A stretch of 56,728 nucleotides of DNA from Patescibacteria group bacterium UBA2023 (GCA_002335145.1 DDBV01000026.1:1-56728), one strand, 5' to 3'. Positions 18,935 to 29,405 are shown, counted from the stretch's first letter. Numbers and translations are program-made. The notes: a model not told the origin generated them from the letters alone.

Positions 18935-20167
18935 ATGCCAACAGGAGAAACATTCACCGCCATCGACATCGGCAGCTCCAAGATCAAGACCATCATCGCG
19001 AACTTCTCCGAGAGCAACGATATCCGGGTTCTCGGAGTCGGAACCTCCGCCTCCGGATGAGTCCGGAAAGGCAACATTCTCGATATGGACGAGTTCAAGA
19101 AAAATCTCGATCACGCCCTTTCGGAAGCTGAGCGCATGACCGGAGAACAAATCACCAACGTCTACCTCACCCTCTCCGGGCCCGTCATCGAGAGCGTCAC
19201 GAACGTTGGGATCGTCTCGGTCCTCGGTACCGAGATCACGGAGGATGACGTCAATCGTTCCCTCGACATGGCACAGAACGGGGTCGATCTCACGAACCGC
19301 TCGGTTCTCAAGGTGATCCCGGAAACGTTCACTATCGACCGCGAACCCGGTCTGAAGAACCCTGTCGGCATGGCCGCAAAGAAGCTCGAAGTCCGCGCAC
19401 ATATCTACTCCATCGGATCGAATGTTCTCGCGAATATCCAGCGGGCCGTCGGCGATGTTGGGGTTGGGATCCTCGATATGTATCCGAGCGTCATTACCTC
19501 GGGAGAGGCTGTCCTGTCGAAGCGACAGAAAGAGCTCGGGGTCACCGTCATCGAGATCGGATCATCAAGTACGAATATTGCCGTCTACGAGGAGGGCGCG
19601 CTCCTCTTCTCATCGGTGGTACCCGTCGGTGGAGAGCATGTGACGAGCGATATCGCGCTCGGTTTCCGCGTATCCATTGATCTCGCCGAGCGTCTCAAGC
19701 TCGAAGTAGCCGACCTCGCATTTTCTCCCGAGGATGATAAGGACGTGGAGATCGACCTTGCGAAGTTCGACAAAAACGAATCTCACTCTGTCTCCAAGAA
19801 ATTCCTCACAGAGATCGTCCGTGCTCGGTACCTGGAAATCTTCCACCTCGTGAACGCTGAACTCAAGCGCGCCGGACGGGACGGAATGCTCCCAGAGGGG
19901 GCCGTCCTGACGGGCGGAGGCGCGAAAATTCGATGAGTCCTCCCGCTCGCCAAAGAGATCCTCCGACTCCCCGCGTCTATCGGTGTACCGGAAGAGAGCG
20001 AGTATGTATCCGGCACATCCGTGAGCGATCCGGTATACGCTGCCGTCATCGGAACGCTCGTCATGTCCCGCCGATACTCTTCCCACAAGCGTTCCATTGC
20101 TGGAAACTTCTCCGTCTCCGGATTCTGGCAATCGGTCCGAAACCTCTTCTCGAAAATCCTCCCGTAA
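18935..20167 (+). CDS. ftsA: Cell division protein FtsA
   Basis: FtsA is the actin-like ATPase that anchors FtsZ filaments to the membrane. The 410-residue protein has [14 protein letters not shown], the SHS2-type 1C region (about residues 85-165), [17 protein letters not shown], the TGGGAKIRG motif and an amphipathic C-terminal helix ([14 protein letters not shown]) for membrane attachment. Two glycines are TGA: in SASGGVRKG (19058-19060) and in GGGAKIRG (19934-19936), where the family has Gly. It is followed after 19 bases by ftsZ. The ATG at 18935 is the only one that includes the first ATPase motif. Confidence 0.96.
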
Positions 20168-20186
20168 TCATTACCTTCTCCAGACT

Positions 20187-21404
20187 ATGGCGCCGCGCAC
20201 CAAAAAAGACGATATGCTCAAGGGGTTGCTCATGGGCAACCAGAAAGACTCCATCCAGGAGATCGATATGTCCGACTATATCTCCCCCGTCGCCAAGATC
20301 AAAGTCGTGGGAGTAGGAGGCGCAGGACAGAACGCCATCAATCGCATGATCGAATCCGGACTCTCTGGAGTCGAGTTTATCACGGTGAACACCGATGCAC
20401 AGGCACTCTTCAATTCGCACGCGAGCGTGCGAATAAACATTGGACGTGCCACCACGCGCGGACTCGGAGCCGGAGCGAACCCGGAAGTCGGACGCAAGGC
20501 CGCTGAGGAGTCGAGCGAGGAAATCAAGCAGGTTCTCGCCGGAGCCGATATGGTATTCGTGACCTGCGGACTCGGAGGCGGAACCGGGACCGGAGCCGCG
20601 CCCGTGATCGCAGAGATTGCGAAGGGGCTCGGCGCACTCGTCATCGGAGTTGTTACGAAGCCGTTCTCGTTCGAGGGACAAAAGCGCACCATGCAGGCCG
20701 CGGACGGATACGATGCTCTCCGTGACAAGGTCGATACGCTCATCACCATTCCCAACGACAAGATTCTCTCTATCATCGACAAGAAAACACCGCTTCTCGA
20801 TGCATTCAGCATGATCGATGAGGTGCTCAACCAGGGAGTCCAGGGAGTCTCCGACCTCATCACGCTTCCGGGACTCATCAACCTCGACTTCGCCGACCTG
20901 CGCTCGGTGATGGCCGATGCCGGCTCCGCCCTCATGGGAATCGGATACGGATCTGGTGAGAATCGCGCGATCGAGGCTGCGCGTGCCGCGATCGATTCGC
21001 CACTCCTCGAGCTCTCCATCGCGGGAGCGAAGGGACTTCTCTTCAACATCACCGGAGGAACCGATCTCTCTATGTTCGAGGTAGAGGAGGCTGCCAAAAT
21101 CATCAAGGAATCCACCGATCCGAACGCTAATATCATCTTCGGAACGACGGTCAACGAGAGCTACACCGGGGACATCAAGATCACGGTGGTGGCCACGGGA
21201 TTCGATGAAGAATCCAATCGCTCGCACAATGAGACGCGCATGTCTACCACATCATCAAGCGTCTTCGGCAAAAAGAGTCTCGGAGGATCGGCTCGCCCAA
21301 GCCAGCCATCCTTCGGTCCCTCGCCAATGCCACGACAAGAGCCGCGCACGGATGGAGGCACCGACTACGATGTACCGGCATTCCTGCGAAACCGCGTGAA
21401 GTAA
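20187..21404 (+). CDS. ftsZ: Cell division GTPase FtsZ
   Basis: FtsZ is the tubulin-like GTPase of the division ring. The 405-residue protein has [17 protein letters not shown], the GTP-binding [15 protein letters not shown] motif, the T7 loop region [11 protein letters not shown] and a Ser/Pro-rich linker. It ends with the conserved FtsA/ZipA-binding peptide as [13 protein letters not shown]. No TGA codon is used. ATG 20187 is chosen because upstream in-frame codons overlap ftsA. It is co-transcribed with ftsA, the usual division pair, without the murein (dcw) genes that often surround it. Confidence 0.98.
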   Translation: MAPRTKKDDMLKGLLMGNQKDSIQEIDMSDYISPVAKIKVVGVGGAGQNAINRMIESGLSGVEFITVNTDAQALFNSHASVRINIGRATTRGLGAGANPEVGRKAAEESSEEIKQVLAGADMVFVTCGLGGGTGTGAAPVIAEIAKGLGALVIGVVTKPFSFEGQKRTMQAADGYDALRDKVDTLITIPNDKILSIIDKKTPLLDAFSMIDEVLNQGVQGVSDLITLPGLINLDFADLRSVMADAGSALMGIGYGSGENRAIEAARAAIDSPLLELSIAGAKGLLFNITGGTDLSMFEVEEAAKIIKESTDPNANIIFGTTVNESYTGDIKITVVATGFDEESNRSHNETRMSTTSSSVFGKKSLGGSARPSQPSFGPSPMPRQEPRTDGGTDYDVPAFLRNRVK

Positions 21405-21417
21405 ATGATTCGCGACC

Positions 21418-21448
21418 AAGAAAGGCCCTTCTAAGAGGGGCTTTTCTT
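21418..21448 (+). terminator. Terminator after ftsZ
   Basis: An imperfect stem AAGAAAGGCCC.../...GGGGCTTTTCTT follows the ftsZ stop by 14 bases and ends in a T-rich run. Confidence 0.7.
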
Positions 21449-21556
21449 ATTTGCAGGAGAAAATTGTTTACTCACGATACAGAAAAAGAAAGGCACTCAT
21501 GAGAAATTCCCAAGAAGAGGATTCCCTCTTCCCGAGAATCCGAGTAATTCAAAAAC

Positions 21557-21585
21557 TTGCATCCTTGCACAAAACGCGCTATACT
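21557..21585 (+). promoter_or_regulatory. Promoter of the STAS gene
   Basis: TTGCAT (21557-21562), 17 bases and TATACT (21580-21585), 30 bases before the ATG. Confidence 0.65.
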
Positions 21586-21614
21586 CGGGACGTTATTTCC
21601 ATTTCGTACGGCAC

Positions 21615-21965
21615 ATGAATACCGCGATCGATATCAAGAAGCGAGAAGTCGAGGGAGTCCTCGTGTTCGAATTCTCGGGAGAACTCGATGAAACCAACGC
21701 CGACCGAACCTTCACAGCCATCGTCTCGGAGATCGGAGATTTCACAGACAAGAAACTCGTCTTCAATCTCGCGGGACTCAAGTATCTCAACAGTAAATCC
21801 ATCGGATACATCGCCGATGTTTTCGGCAATATCGAGGAGAATAACGGCCGCATGGCACTCTCGAATCTCGGCGAGGATGTGCGCGATACGCTTGAGCTCG
21901 TAGGAATCACCTCCATTGTCCCCGTCTTCGATTCGGAGGACGAGGCGGTCGTATCCATGCGCTAA
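21615..21965 (+). CDS. STAS-domain protein (anti-sigma factor antagonist-like)
   Basis: This 116-residue single-domain protein matches the SpoIIAA/RsbV STAS family: a VFEFSGELDETNAD start, LVFNLAGLKYLNSKSIGYI with the Ser that is phosphorylated in family members, and a final strand pair around VFDSEDEAV. In other bacteria it would sequester an anti-sigma kinase or take part in a stressosome-like switch. No partner kinase or phosphatase lies in the window, so the pathway is unknown. It has its own promoter and no TGA. Confidence 0.88.
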   Translation: MNTAIDIKKREVEGVLVFEFSGELDETNADRTFTAIVSEIGDFTDKKLVFNLAGLKYLNSKSIGYIADVFGNIEENNGRMALSNLGEDVRDTLELVGITSIVPVFDSEDEAVVSMR

Positions 21966-21977
21966 GAAGTCTTTCTC

Positions 21978-22006
21978 TTGCTCTTCTTGCCAAGACCCGA
22001 TATACT
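21978..22006 (+). promoter_or_regulatory. Promoter of the HD-domain gene
   Basis: TTGCTC (21978-21983), 17 bases and TATACT (22001-22006), 24 bases before the ATG. Confidence 0.6.
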
Positions 22007-22029
22007 CTTTTGGAAGTAATCGGGTTTTT

Positions 22030-22662
22030 ATGTCTTTCGGACTCGACTCCCCCATACTCTCGGTTGCCTGGCGGATGGCCGACCCATTTTTCGAGGCTGT
22101 GCGAGATTACCCATACCATAACCGCTACCATACCGAGCGCGTCTTTGCTCGGGCGATGGAGCTCTGCGATCTCGAGAAAATCACAAGCGACTCAAGAGAG
22201 GAGATCGCGATTGCGATCATCTTCCACGATGTCGGCTATGCTCGCCGCTACGCACGAAACGAACCGATTGGCGCGGAGATCGCCCGGTCGTTATTGGTGA
22301 CGCAATGATGGGAAGAAGACCGAATCGAGCGAGTCGAATCGCTCATTCTCTCGACCGCACTCGGATCCGAGACGCCCACTCTCGCGCATGCAATCATCCA
22401 AGACAGCGATCTCGACATGCTCGGACTTCCCGAATGAATCGGAAGCACGTTCGATCTCTACCAGGAAATCGTCCTGTTCTCAGAGTTACCGAATCCATGG
22501 ATCGACTGGCTCGAGCAAAGCGCGGAGCTCTTCCGCACTCACGAATTCGCCACCAAAACGGCGCGAACGCAACGAACAGACGGACAACGCGCAAATCTCG
22601 CGAAAATCGAGCTAATCCTCGGGCGCGAGCGGACCGGTCTCGCCGGAAGATCCGAGGGATAG
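22030..22662 (+). CDS. HD-domain phosphohydrolase
   Basis: The 210-residue product resembles metal-dependent HD-domain hydrolases. HNRYHTERV gives the first His, FHDVGYARR the HD pair and QDSDLDMLG the last Asp. Two TGA glycines occur (VTQGWEED and PEGIGSTFDLY). The natural substrate is unknown; relatives act on nucleotides. It has its own promoter and ends 11 bases from the convergent DivIC-like gene. Confidence 0.85.
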
Positions 22663-22673
22663 CAATCTTCCGT

Positions 22674-23099
22674 CTAAGGAGAAACCGAATCGCTCGGTCG
22701 CTTCGAATCGGAGAATAAGTAATACCACCATTTCTCTTCGTTGGACATGCCAGCAGTCGGAGAGGGCTCTACCGGAGGATTCACTATATCGCGGATCGTG
22801 TCGTACTCGCGATGTGCACTATATTCTTCTTCGGAAAGAAATAGGAAAACTTCTTCTCCGGGATTCTTGAGTCCCTGCGTCTCTTTTGCCACACGATCGA
22901 CGTAAGCGTTGGTTCGGATGTAAGAAAGATGCGATCGGCGATCGGCGATTCGCTTGCGAAGTTCAGCGTTCTGTTCTATAATAGCCTCTTCTCGCTCCTC
23001 GATATTCGCCACGCGGTACGCGTAGAAGAATATCAAATACGTCTCATAGACAATGAGGGCGAGAAACGCGGCGAGCAGATATTTGAATCGGCGACTCAT
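22674..23099 (-). CDS. Septum formation initiator (DivIC/FtsB-like)
   Basis: This 141-residue protein has the DivIC/FtsB layout: a short basic N-terminus (MSRRFKYLL), one transmembrane helix (about residues 7-27), a coiled coil (ANIEEREEAIIEQNAELRKR) and then YVDRVAKETQGLKNPGEEVF, a segment typical of the family. FtsB-like proteins bridge the divisome in the cell envelope. The frame is open to 23150; ATG 23099 gives the usual short cytoplasmic tail. It fits the ftsA, ftsZ and ftsX genes nearby. Confidence 0.85.
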   Translation of the reverse strand: MSRRFKYLLAAFLALIVYETYLIFFYAYRVANIEEREEAIIEQNAELRKRIADRRSHLSYIRTNAYVDRVAKETQGLKNPGEEVFLFLSEEEYSAHREYDTIRDIVNPPVEPSPTAGMSNEEKWWYYLFSDSKRPSDSVSP

Positions 23100-23165
23100 A
23101 CTTCGATGAAAATACCCGCCCATCCTATCGAAAAAATAAAAGAAATCCATCTAACCTCCGTTCGC

Positions 23166-24599
23166 ATGCGTATTCGCTGAGTCCTCATACTCTCCTTGAT
23201 CGTTGCCATCGTACTCGGACTCATTGTATGGAATGCTGTTTCTGGTTCGAACACCAATCGGTCGGAACGTTCGGATAAGACGTTCGTTGTTCTCAATGAA
23301 GGACGGGGAATGCTCCTGCGCGAGAAGCCGATAGTACTACAACAAGGGGAATACACCGAGATCAAGGCAAGCGATACACTCCGGACGCTCGCGGATTCCA
23401 TGGCAACGATTCTCTGGCCAGACGGAAGCGTGACGCGCATCAAGGAGAATTCTCTCGTACGCATCGATACAATCGAATACGATCCAGTCTCAAGTAAAAC
23501 AGACATTTTCTTCACGCTCAAGAACGGAGGAAGTTGGACAAACGTCATTGGGTACCTTTCGGGCGAAAGCCGCTTCCGGCAGGGGCTCGGCGATGGCGAG
23601 GCAGTGGCGAGCGTCCGAGGAACAGTCTTCGAGGTAGATGCGGACGATGGCTACATCCGAACACTCTCGCACATGGTCTCGGTCGAGAATACTGCGAGTG
23701 GCGCGGCCGTATCCGAAGGAAACGCGATCAATTTTGCCTCGCTCGATGAAGTCTCAGCAAGCCTCTTTGATACCGAGTGGGAAGAGACAAACCGGAAATT
23801 CGACCTCGATTATGTCAACACTCGTATTCAGGAAACGAAAGAACGAATCATTGCGGAGTATGGATATAAGACGTTCTTCGATCGACTCTACGCCTCGGTA
23901 GATAAGGCATTTACGGCGGCCTGACTCGTAAAAGACGACCTCCAAAGCGGCACATTCGACCCAAATACCCTCGTGGCGGAAGTCGCCGAGACGGTCATAG
24001 ACGGCGACATGGAAGCGCTGGCAGACCTCTACAATCGGAGTATCGGTGCAATGGACCCGTCGACCCTTTCTTCCACCGACCGACAAGCTCTCCATGACCA
24101 ACTCTACGCCCTCTACCGAGAAGTAAACTTCTTCAGCTCATCGGAAGAGGATCTCGCCATGAAGAGCGCGCTTCGTACCATGGTCTCGGAGACAGCGGCG
24201 GAATCGGAGCGCGATGAAATTGACGAGAGTTTCGCCCGATATTCGTTCTATGATCTCATGACTGCCGAAGAGTCGGGATACTCCGGAGCTGTCGCACTCC
24301 TCTCCACCGACCTCGCATCCTATCTCGGAGAAGATTCTCCAGGGTATATCATCATCGACCGCTTCCGCGAATGACTCACGACCGAGGACTTGGAACAATT
24401 CAATTCGACAATGGAGTCGGTGAAGCTCGGAGGTAAGAGCTTCTTGGAGCTCCTAAAAACCCGGGATTTCTCTCAGGAAGCCAAGGACCGGCTCGATACT
24501 GTCGTAGAGACCCTGAAGACAACGGACCTACAAGAAACCGTCGGCAATACGCTCAAGACACGGAATTTCTGGGACGAATTCATGGAACTTCTGCGCTAA
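23166..24599 (+). CDS. Membrane-anchored FecR-like domain protein
   Basis: The 477-residue product begins with a basic residue pair and a hydrophobic anchor (residues about 5-25), then a FecR-like domain (DGSVTRIKENSLVRID, SRFRQGLGDG, VASVRGTVFEVD) and a long helical C-terminal region. Three TGA glycines occur: RIRGVLIL near the start, AAGLVKDD and REGLTTED. FecR domains sense or transmit signals outside the membrane and often accompany CHASE2 cyclases. The next gene, 3 bases later, is such a cyclase, so they probably form one signalling unit. The start needs the TGA at codon 5. Confidence 0.85.
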
Positions 24600-24602
24600 T
24601 TC

Positions 24603-26705
24603 ATGACGACAAAGATACCAGCCTGGATCAGAAATTCGCTGACCGCAAGCATCCTTATAGCGATCTGAGCATTCACTGGGACGATTGTCATCGGTTGGGC
24701 GTTCGCGGACTTCGTGGAATCCATGAACCTCTCCTATACTGATTCGGTCCTCCAGCGACGCTCGATGCACGCGACAGAGAAGCTTGCAAATATTGTGGTG
24801 GTGGAGATTGATGATGCCACGCTCGATGATCCGGAACGGGGATGACTGGGACGATGGCAGGAATTCAAACGTCGGCACTATGCCGAGGCAATCGAGCATC
24901 TTCTGGAAGACGGAGCTATGGTTGTGGGGGTGGACGTGCTCCTCTCCGAGCCGTCCGAGGACCCTTCCGAGGATATTCGCCTCTCCAATGTCCTCGCGAA
25001 ATATTCCGACCGCGTCATACTGTGATTCTACGCGGGAGCCACACTCAGTGATCACGTATTCCCCTTGGAAGATTTCCAGGAACACGTAGAGAATATCGGC
25101 TTCTTCAATGAGCGTATTGCTTCGAACGGTACCATCTACACGACAGAGACCCATCGGTTGATCGAGAATTCGGTCTATGAGCATTTTTCTCTCGCGGTCG
25201 CCCGTCAGTATTACCGAACAGTCTTCTCGACCAAGTCGATGCCCGTCAGACGGACTCCATCGGATTCATCGTATTCGTTTATACAATACGGGCCAATCTC
25301 CCGGAGTATCCCCTATGCCCGGGGTGGATTTGGTGACTCGTTTTTCCCTGTGCCGGAAACTCCCGATCGATTCCATCGGCTCTCCTTCCGGGATGTCGTC
25401 TCGGGCAACTACCCGCACTCGGATATTCAAAATAGCATTGTACTCATCGGGGCAACTGCCACAGCACTCCAGGATCGCCACCGAACGGCGGTCGGCACGG
25501 TACCGGGCGTATATCTCCACGCGACCGCCGTGGATGCGGTACTTCGAAACCAATTCATGTCGTTTCTTGATGTGAGGACTGAATGGTTCATGCTCGGACT
25601 CTCCATCTTCCTGCTTTCTGCACTCGGATTCTTCATCCGCAATATCCTCGTATTCGGACTTGTTATCCTGGGAGCGATCATCGGATTTCGACTCCTCGGA
25701 GATTCTTTCGCACGCGAATACGGTCTGCTGTTTTCCGCACCGACAGCATTTCTCGTGGCGTATCTCTTCGTCTTCGTGGGCACGAGCGTTTACCGCTACC
25801 TCTACGAAGATGCTGGTAAACGTCTCTTGCAAGATACACTCTCGCAGTATCTGGCGAAGGATCTGGTACGGAGCGTCCTCGAGAACTACGAATCCGTAAA
25901 GCTCGGCGGAGCACGTCGGGAGATCGTGAGCTTCTTTTCGGATATCGAGGGGTTCACAGCATTTGCCGAGACACTCGATCCGGAAGAGTTCGTACGATTG
26001 CTCGGCATATACCTGCGGGATATGTCGGATATCATCCTCGACCGGCACGGATATGTGAACAAGTACGAATGAGACGCGATCATGGCACTATGGGGCGCGT
26101 TCGGCATCGGTACAAACTCTGTGAACGTCCGGCATGCCTGCGAAGCGGCACTCGCACAACAACGGGCCGTAGACCGCCTCAATACAACGGTCTTCTCGAA
26201 ACACTCAATCACACTCCGCGTGCGGATGGGAATCAATCTCGGTTCTGCAATCGTCGGAAATATCGGAAGTCTCGGGAAGAAAATCGAATTCACCGCCCTC
26301 GGCGACAGCGTGAATCTCGCATCTCGTCTCGAAGGAATCAATAAAATCTACGGAACGAGGATTCTCATAAGCGAATCTGTCTACGCGGAGATCACCGACA
26401 CAATGGTCACTCGCCGGCTCGATCGCATACGAGCCAAAGGCAAGACCCAATCGGTCCGCCTCTACGAACTCTTTGGCAAGAAGAGCGAGGTTGAAGAATC
26501 GACTATCGCGTTCATTGAACGGTTCGAATCCGCTCTCGAGCACTACGACCATGCGGAATTTCCCGAAGCGGCAGAGAAATTCACGCAGATACTTGCCGAA
26601 TACCCGGAGGACCGACCAACCGCGGTCTTGCTCGCACGCGCCCGGGAGTATGCAGTGACTCCGCCGGAATCGTGGGATGGGGCATTCGTCATGACCGAGA
26701 AGTAA
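24603..26705 (+). CDS. CHASE2-domain class III adenylate/guanylate cyclase
   Basis: This 700-residue protein has an N-terminal helix, an extracytoplasmic CHASE2 sensor (residues about 40-320), three transmembrane helices (about 325-395) and a class III cyclase domain. FFSDIEGFTAF (about 445-455) and KYEGDAIMALWG carry the metal-binding aspartates, and ALGDSVNLASRLEG follows. A short TPR-like tail ends the protein. Four glycines are TGA, including the one in KYEGDAIM (26070), which is Gly in cyclases. It should make cAMP (possibly cGMP) in response to an outside signal. It directly follows the FecR-like gene. Confidence 0.93.
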
Positions 26706-26846
26706 AGAAAAAAGGAAGTTCATGATTCGATGCATCGGTATTTTTCGGGGAGTGTTTGGCGCGAAAAATCGAAAGACGCATTCTTACTCTGTTCTTCTCG
26801 ATATTTCCGGATACAATCCGAGATGATACCTGTCTCTCGTCCTCTC

Positions 26847-27764
26847 ATGCGCATTCTCCGCTACGCTCTCAAGAACATCATCCGCAATACGTTCCTTTCG
26901 TTTTCCACGGTCATAACGCTCGGGCTCATTGCGTTCTTTATCTTCGTCCTCTTCCTCGTACAGTACGGCGCGGACCGACTCATTGATTCGGTCAACGACC
27001 GTATCACCATATCCGTAAACCTGCGCGAAGGCTACGATAGCGCGAACTCGGATGTCATTGCTCTTATGGCAGCGATCCGCGCGGTTCCAGGTGCAGAGAT
27101 AGAATATGTTTCCAAGGAGGAGGCTTTCGACATTCTCTCCGAACGCTACCCGGACCTCGCGAGCGTCGTCGAGTCGGAAGACGACAACCCCCTCCCCTCT
27201 TCTATTATTGTCAAGAACATCTCGCTCGACCGCTACGATGCGCTCGACTCGGCCGTATCCAAGTACCGGGGGATTGTCATGTACGATTCGGACGCGAGCC
27301 GTGAATCGCTCGTGGATTACCGCTCACAGTACAAGAAGATCCGCGAGTTCATCACGCTGATCTCGACCGTGAAATACGGAATCTACGCGGTTATCGTCTG
27401 TTTTCTCTTTGGAATTTTCGTCATCATCTACACAATCATTGGAAACTTCGTCTTCTTCTATCGTGAAGAGATCCAGATTACCCGGCTCGTGGGAGGTGAC
27501 GCATACTTCCTCTACGGTCCATTTGTGGCACAGGGAGCAATATACAGCCTCCTTTCAGCAATTGCGAGTGCTGGAATTTTCCTCATACTCCTCCAGTTCG
27601 TCCGCTTTTCATTCTTTATGAATTCCGTCCAGTTCGCCGGACAATTCCTCTCCGCCTATGCCTGGTATCTCATCGCCGTGATCATCATGATTGTGGCAGT
27701 ATGAGGCCTCTCCGGTTACATCTCGGCGCGTCGGTTCGTCCGGGAGACATCTCGTTGAGTCTAG
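26847..27764 (+). CDS. ftsX: Cell division protein FtsX-like permease
   Basis: FtsX is the membrane partner of the ATPase FtsE and controls cell-wall hydrolases at division. The 305-residue product has the FtsX layout: N-terminal helix (RYALKNIIRNTFLSFSTV), an outside domain with ISVNLREGYDSANSDVIAL and EYVSKEEAFDILSERYPDL, and three C-terminal membrane helices. TGA occurs in IMIVAVGGLSGY and as the penultimate codon (TGA GTC TAG). ATG 26847 is preferred; ATG 26823 is possible. ftsE is not in the window. Confidence 0.9.
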
Positions 27765-27791
27765 AGAAAACCGCCCATTGGGCGGTTTTCT
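27765..27791. terminator. Terminator shared by ftsX and rlmH
   Basis: A perfect 12-base-pair stem AGAAAACCGCCC with an ATT loop. It overlaps the last bases of the convergent rlmH gene. Confidence 0.9.
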
Positions 27792-28245
27792 ATTGGTGGT
27801 GATACCCTGATCCTCTATCGATTTCGCGGCATCGGTAGAGCTGCTCGAGCAACACAAGAAGCGCGAGGGAATGGGGCATGACGAGATCCGAAAGCCGTAA
27901 TACGGGACAGTCAGGAAACCTCGTACGATCCACGCCATATGCTCCTCCGATTACAAAACAGGGCTTCACGCTCTCCACTCGCCATCGGACGAGACGAGCA
28001 GAGAGCCCCCGGGTATGCTCCGGTATCCCGCGCTCGTCTAGGAGGACCGGCATGAGACGGGGATGTTTCTCAAGAAATTCAATGATGCGATCGGTCTCGG
28101 CCGAGATGATTCCAGACGGATCGGTACGTTTTCGCTCGGGTCGTATCGTCTCGATCCGCAGATCTGATCCGAGTCGTTTTATATATTCGTCGATCGCCCC
28201 TTTGAAGTGATCACTCCCGTCTGAGACAATAAGAATTGTTAGCAT
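27790..28245 (-). CDS. rlmH: 23S rRNA pseudouridine(1915) N3-methyltransferase RlmH
   Basis: RlmH methylates the modified base at position 1915 of 23S rRNA using S-adenosylmethionine. The 151-residue product is the normal length and carries the SPOUT knot motifs FVIGGAYGVD and LSDLVMPHSLALLVLLEQLY, followed by REIDRGSGYHH. No TGA is used. Its ATG overlaps the end of the HIT gene by seven bases, so translation is probably coupled. Confidence 0.95.
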   Translation of the reverse strand: MLTILIVSDGSDHFKGAIDEYIKRLGSDLRIETIRPERKRTDPSGIISAETDRIIEFLEKHPRLMPVLLDERGIPEHTRGLSARLVRWRVESVKPCFVIGGAYGVDRTRFPDCPVLRLSDLVMPHSLALLVLLEQLYRCREIDRGSGYHHQ

Positions 28246-28682
28246 GGCCAGGAATCACTTATATCTTTCACCTGAGCCATGATCTCCGGGAATGTGTAAA
28301 AATGCCGTTCCCCAGGGTTATCCATGATGGCGATATTTTTTGGAACGATATGGAAATGCAGATGGGGAATGCTTTTTCCTACGGCTCCCGGCACTTGTTC
28401 ATCGCGCACGAGGAGGTTGTATCCACCATGGTCGCGGGAATAGATCCAATCGGAAACTTCGCGCATGACCAAAGCAAATTCGATCCATGCTTCGGATGAA
28501 ATGTCACCCACACGCTCAAAGTGTGCATGCGGAACGATCATGAGATGATCGGCGCAGTACGGAGCACGATTCGGAACAACGAACCACTGATCGTACGAAC
28601 GAACGGTCGTTGCCCGGAATTCTTCCGAGCAGAAGATACACGGAATCTCTTTCTTGGTTTCGAGGTATTTTCGGTAAGACAT
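28239..28682 (-). CDS. HIT-family nucleotide-binding hydrolase
   Basis: The 147-residue protein has the histidine triad GKSIPHLHFHIVPKN (HxHxH) and the upstream PCIFCSEE and NRAPYCADHLMIVPHAHFE segments of HIT proteins, which hydrolyse AMP- or other nucleotide conjugates. The frame is open to 28760; ATG 28682 is chosen because a minus-strand TATACT (28716-28711) sits about 30 bases upstream and the homologous core starts here. It forms an operon with rlmH. Confidence 0.9.
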   Translation of the reverse strand: MSYRKYLETKKEIPCIFCSEEFRATTVRSYDQWFVVPNRAPYCADHLMIVPHAHFERVGDISSEAWIEFALVMREVSDWIYSRDHGGYNLLVRDEQVPGAVGKSIPHLHFHIVPKNIAIMDNPGERHFYTFPEIMAQVKDISDSWPC

Positions 28683-28710
28683 AGTACCAAGCTCATCGAA
28701 TGCGCGTCCG

Positions 28711-28716
28711 AGTATA
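28711..28716 (-). promoter_or_regulatory. -10 element of the HIT-rlmH operon
   Basis: TATACT on the minus strand, about 30 bases before the HIT ATG; no clear -35. Confidence 0.45.
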
Positions 28717-28749
28717 CGCGAATGAACAAAGAATCGGTATCTATATTCC

Positions 28750-28777
28750 TTGACTATCAAAACAAGACTCTTATTAT
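28750..28777 (+). promoter_or_regulatory. Promoter of the hypothetical gene at 28803
   Basis: TTGACT (28750-28755), 16 bases and TATTAT (28772-28777), 26 bases before ATG 28803. Confidence 0.6.
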
Positions 28778-28802
28778 CACATTCTTAGCACCTCTTCGAA
28801 AT

Positions 28803-29405
28803 ATGAATTTCAAGCTCATGGAGAACGTCACTCCCTTCGATGAAGAAGTTGAGAAAGAATCCGGGGGTGATAGGAGAGCTGATGGGGTCGATTGATTCGG
28901 CATCATGAGCTGTGCATCGACCATCGTACGGAACTCGCTCGATACTTTGGTTGTGCGTGATGTGCAAGAGTTTCTCGAAGCTCTCAGAAAACGGTCGTTA
29001 TTCCCGATAGCATCCCCACTCCCTCGCGATCTCCGATCGAGGCTTTCTCGGATTGTCATTGAGGGGTCGCCAATCCTCTCGATCGAATCGCTAAAACCCG
29101 ATTCGGGTGACAGGAAGCCCTCCTGCGGTATGATCGATTGTCGCGGGATCAATTTTGGCACATCCACCCTTGTTGGTGATTGGACAAATTGCGTGTTCGA
29201 CCATTCGGATCTTTCCAACGCAACTCTCGCAGGTGCGGTCGATCTCTCCTACTCAAACGATACCGTCCTCTCCATACAACAATACAACCTCTATCTTGCG
29301 CCATTCGATCTCTCGCTCTCAGACGCCGGACCGGACGAACGAAATCCTGACATTGCATCTCCCACTCTCGATCTCATATCGCCCGAACTTATGCCGAGAG
29401 CGTAG
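28803..29405 (+). CDS. Hypothetical protein with a short pentapeptide-like segment
   Basis: This 200-residue protein is of unknown function. It has no signal peptide. Residues about 117-148 (DCRGINFGTSTL, NCVFDHSDLSNATLAGAVDL) recall pentapeptide repeats, A(N/D)LXX, but only three or four units are present. One TGA encodes Gly in GVDGFGIM (28893-28895). The start was placed at the first ATG after the promoter; the frame continues upstream. Its last 17 bases overlap the convergent pseudouridine synthase gene. Confidence 0.65.

Noticed and set aside
20061..21227. 388-codon minus-strand open frame
   Set aside because: It is the reverse complement of ftsZ, with no protein-like motif.
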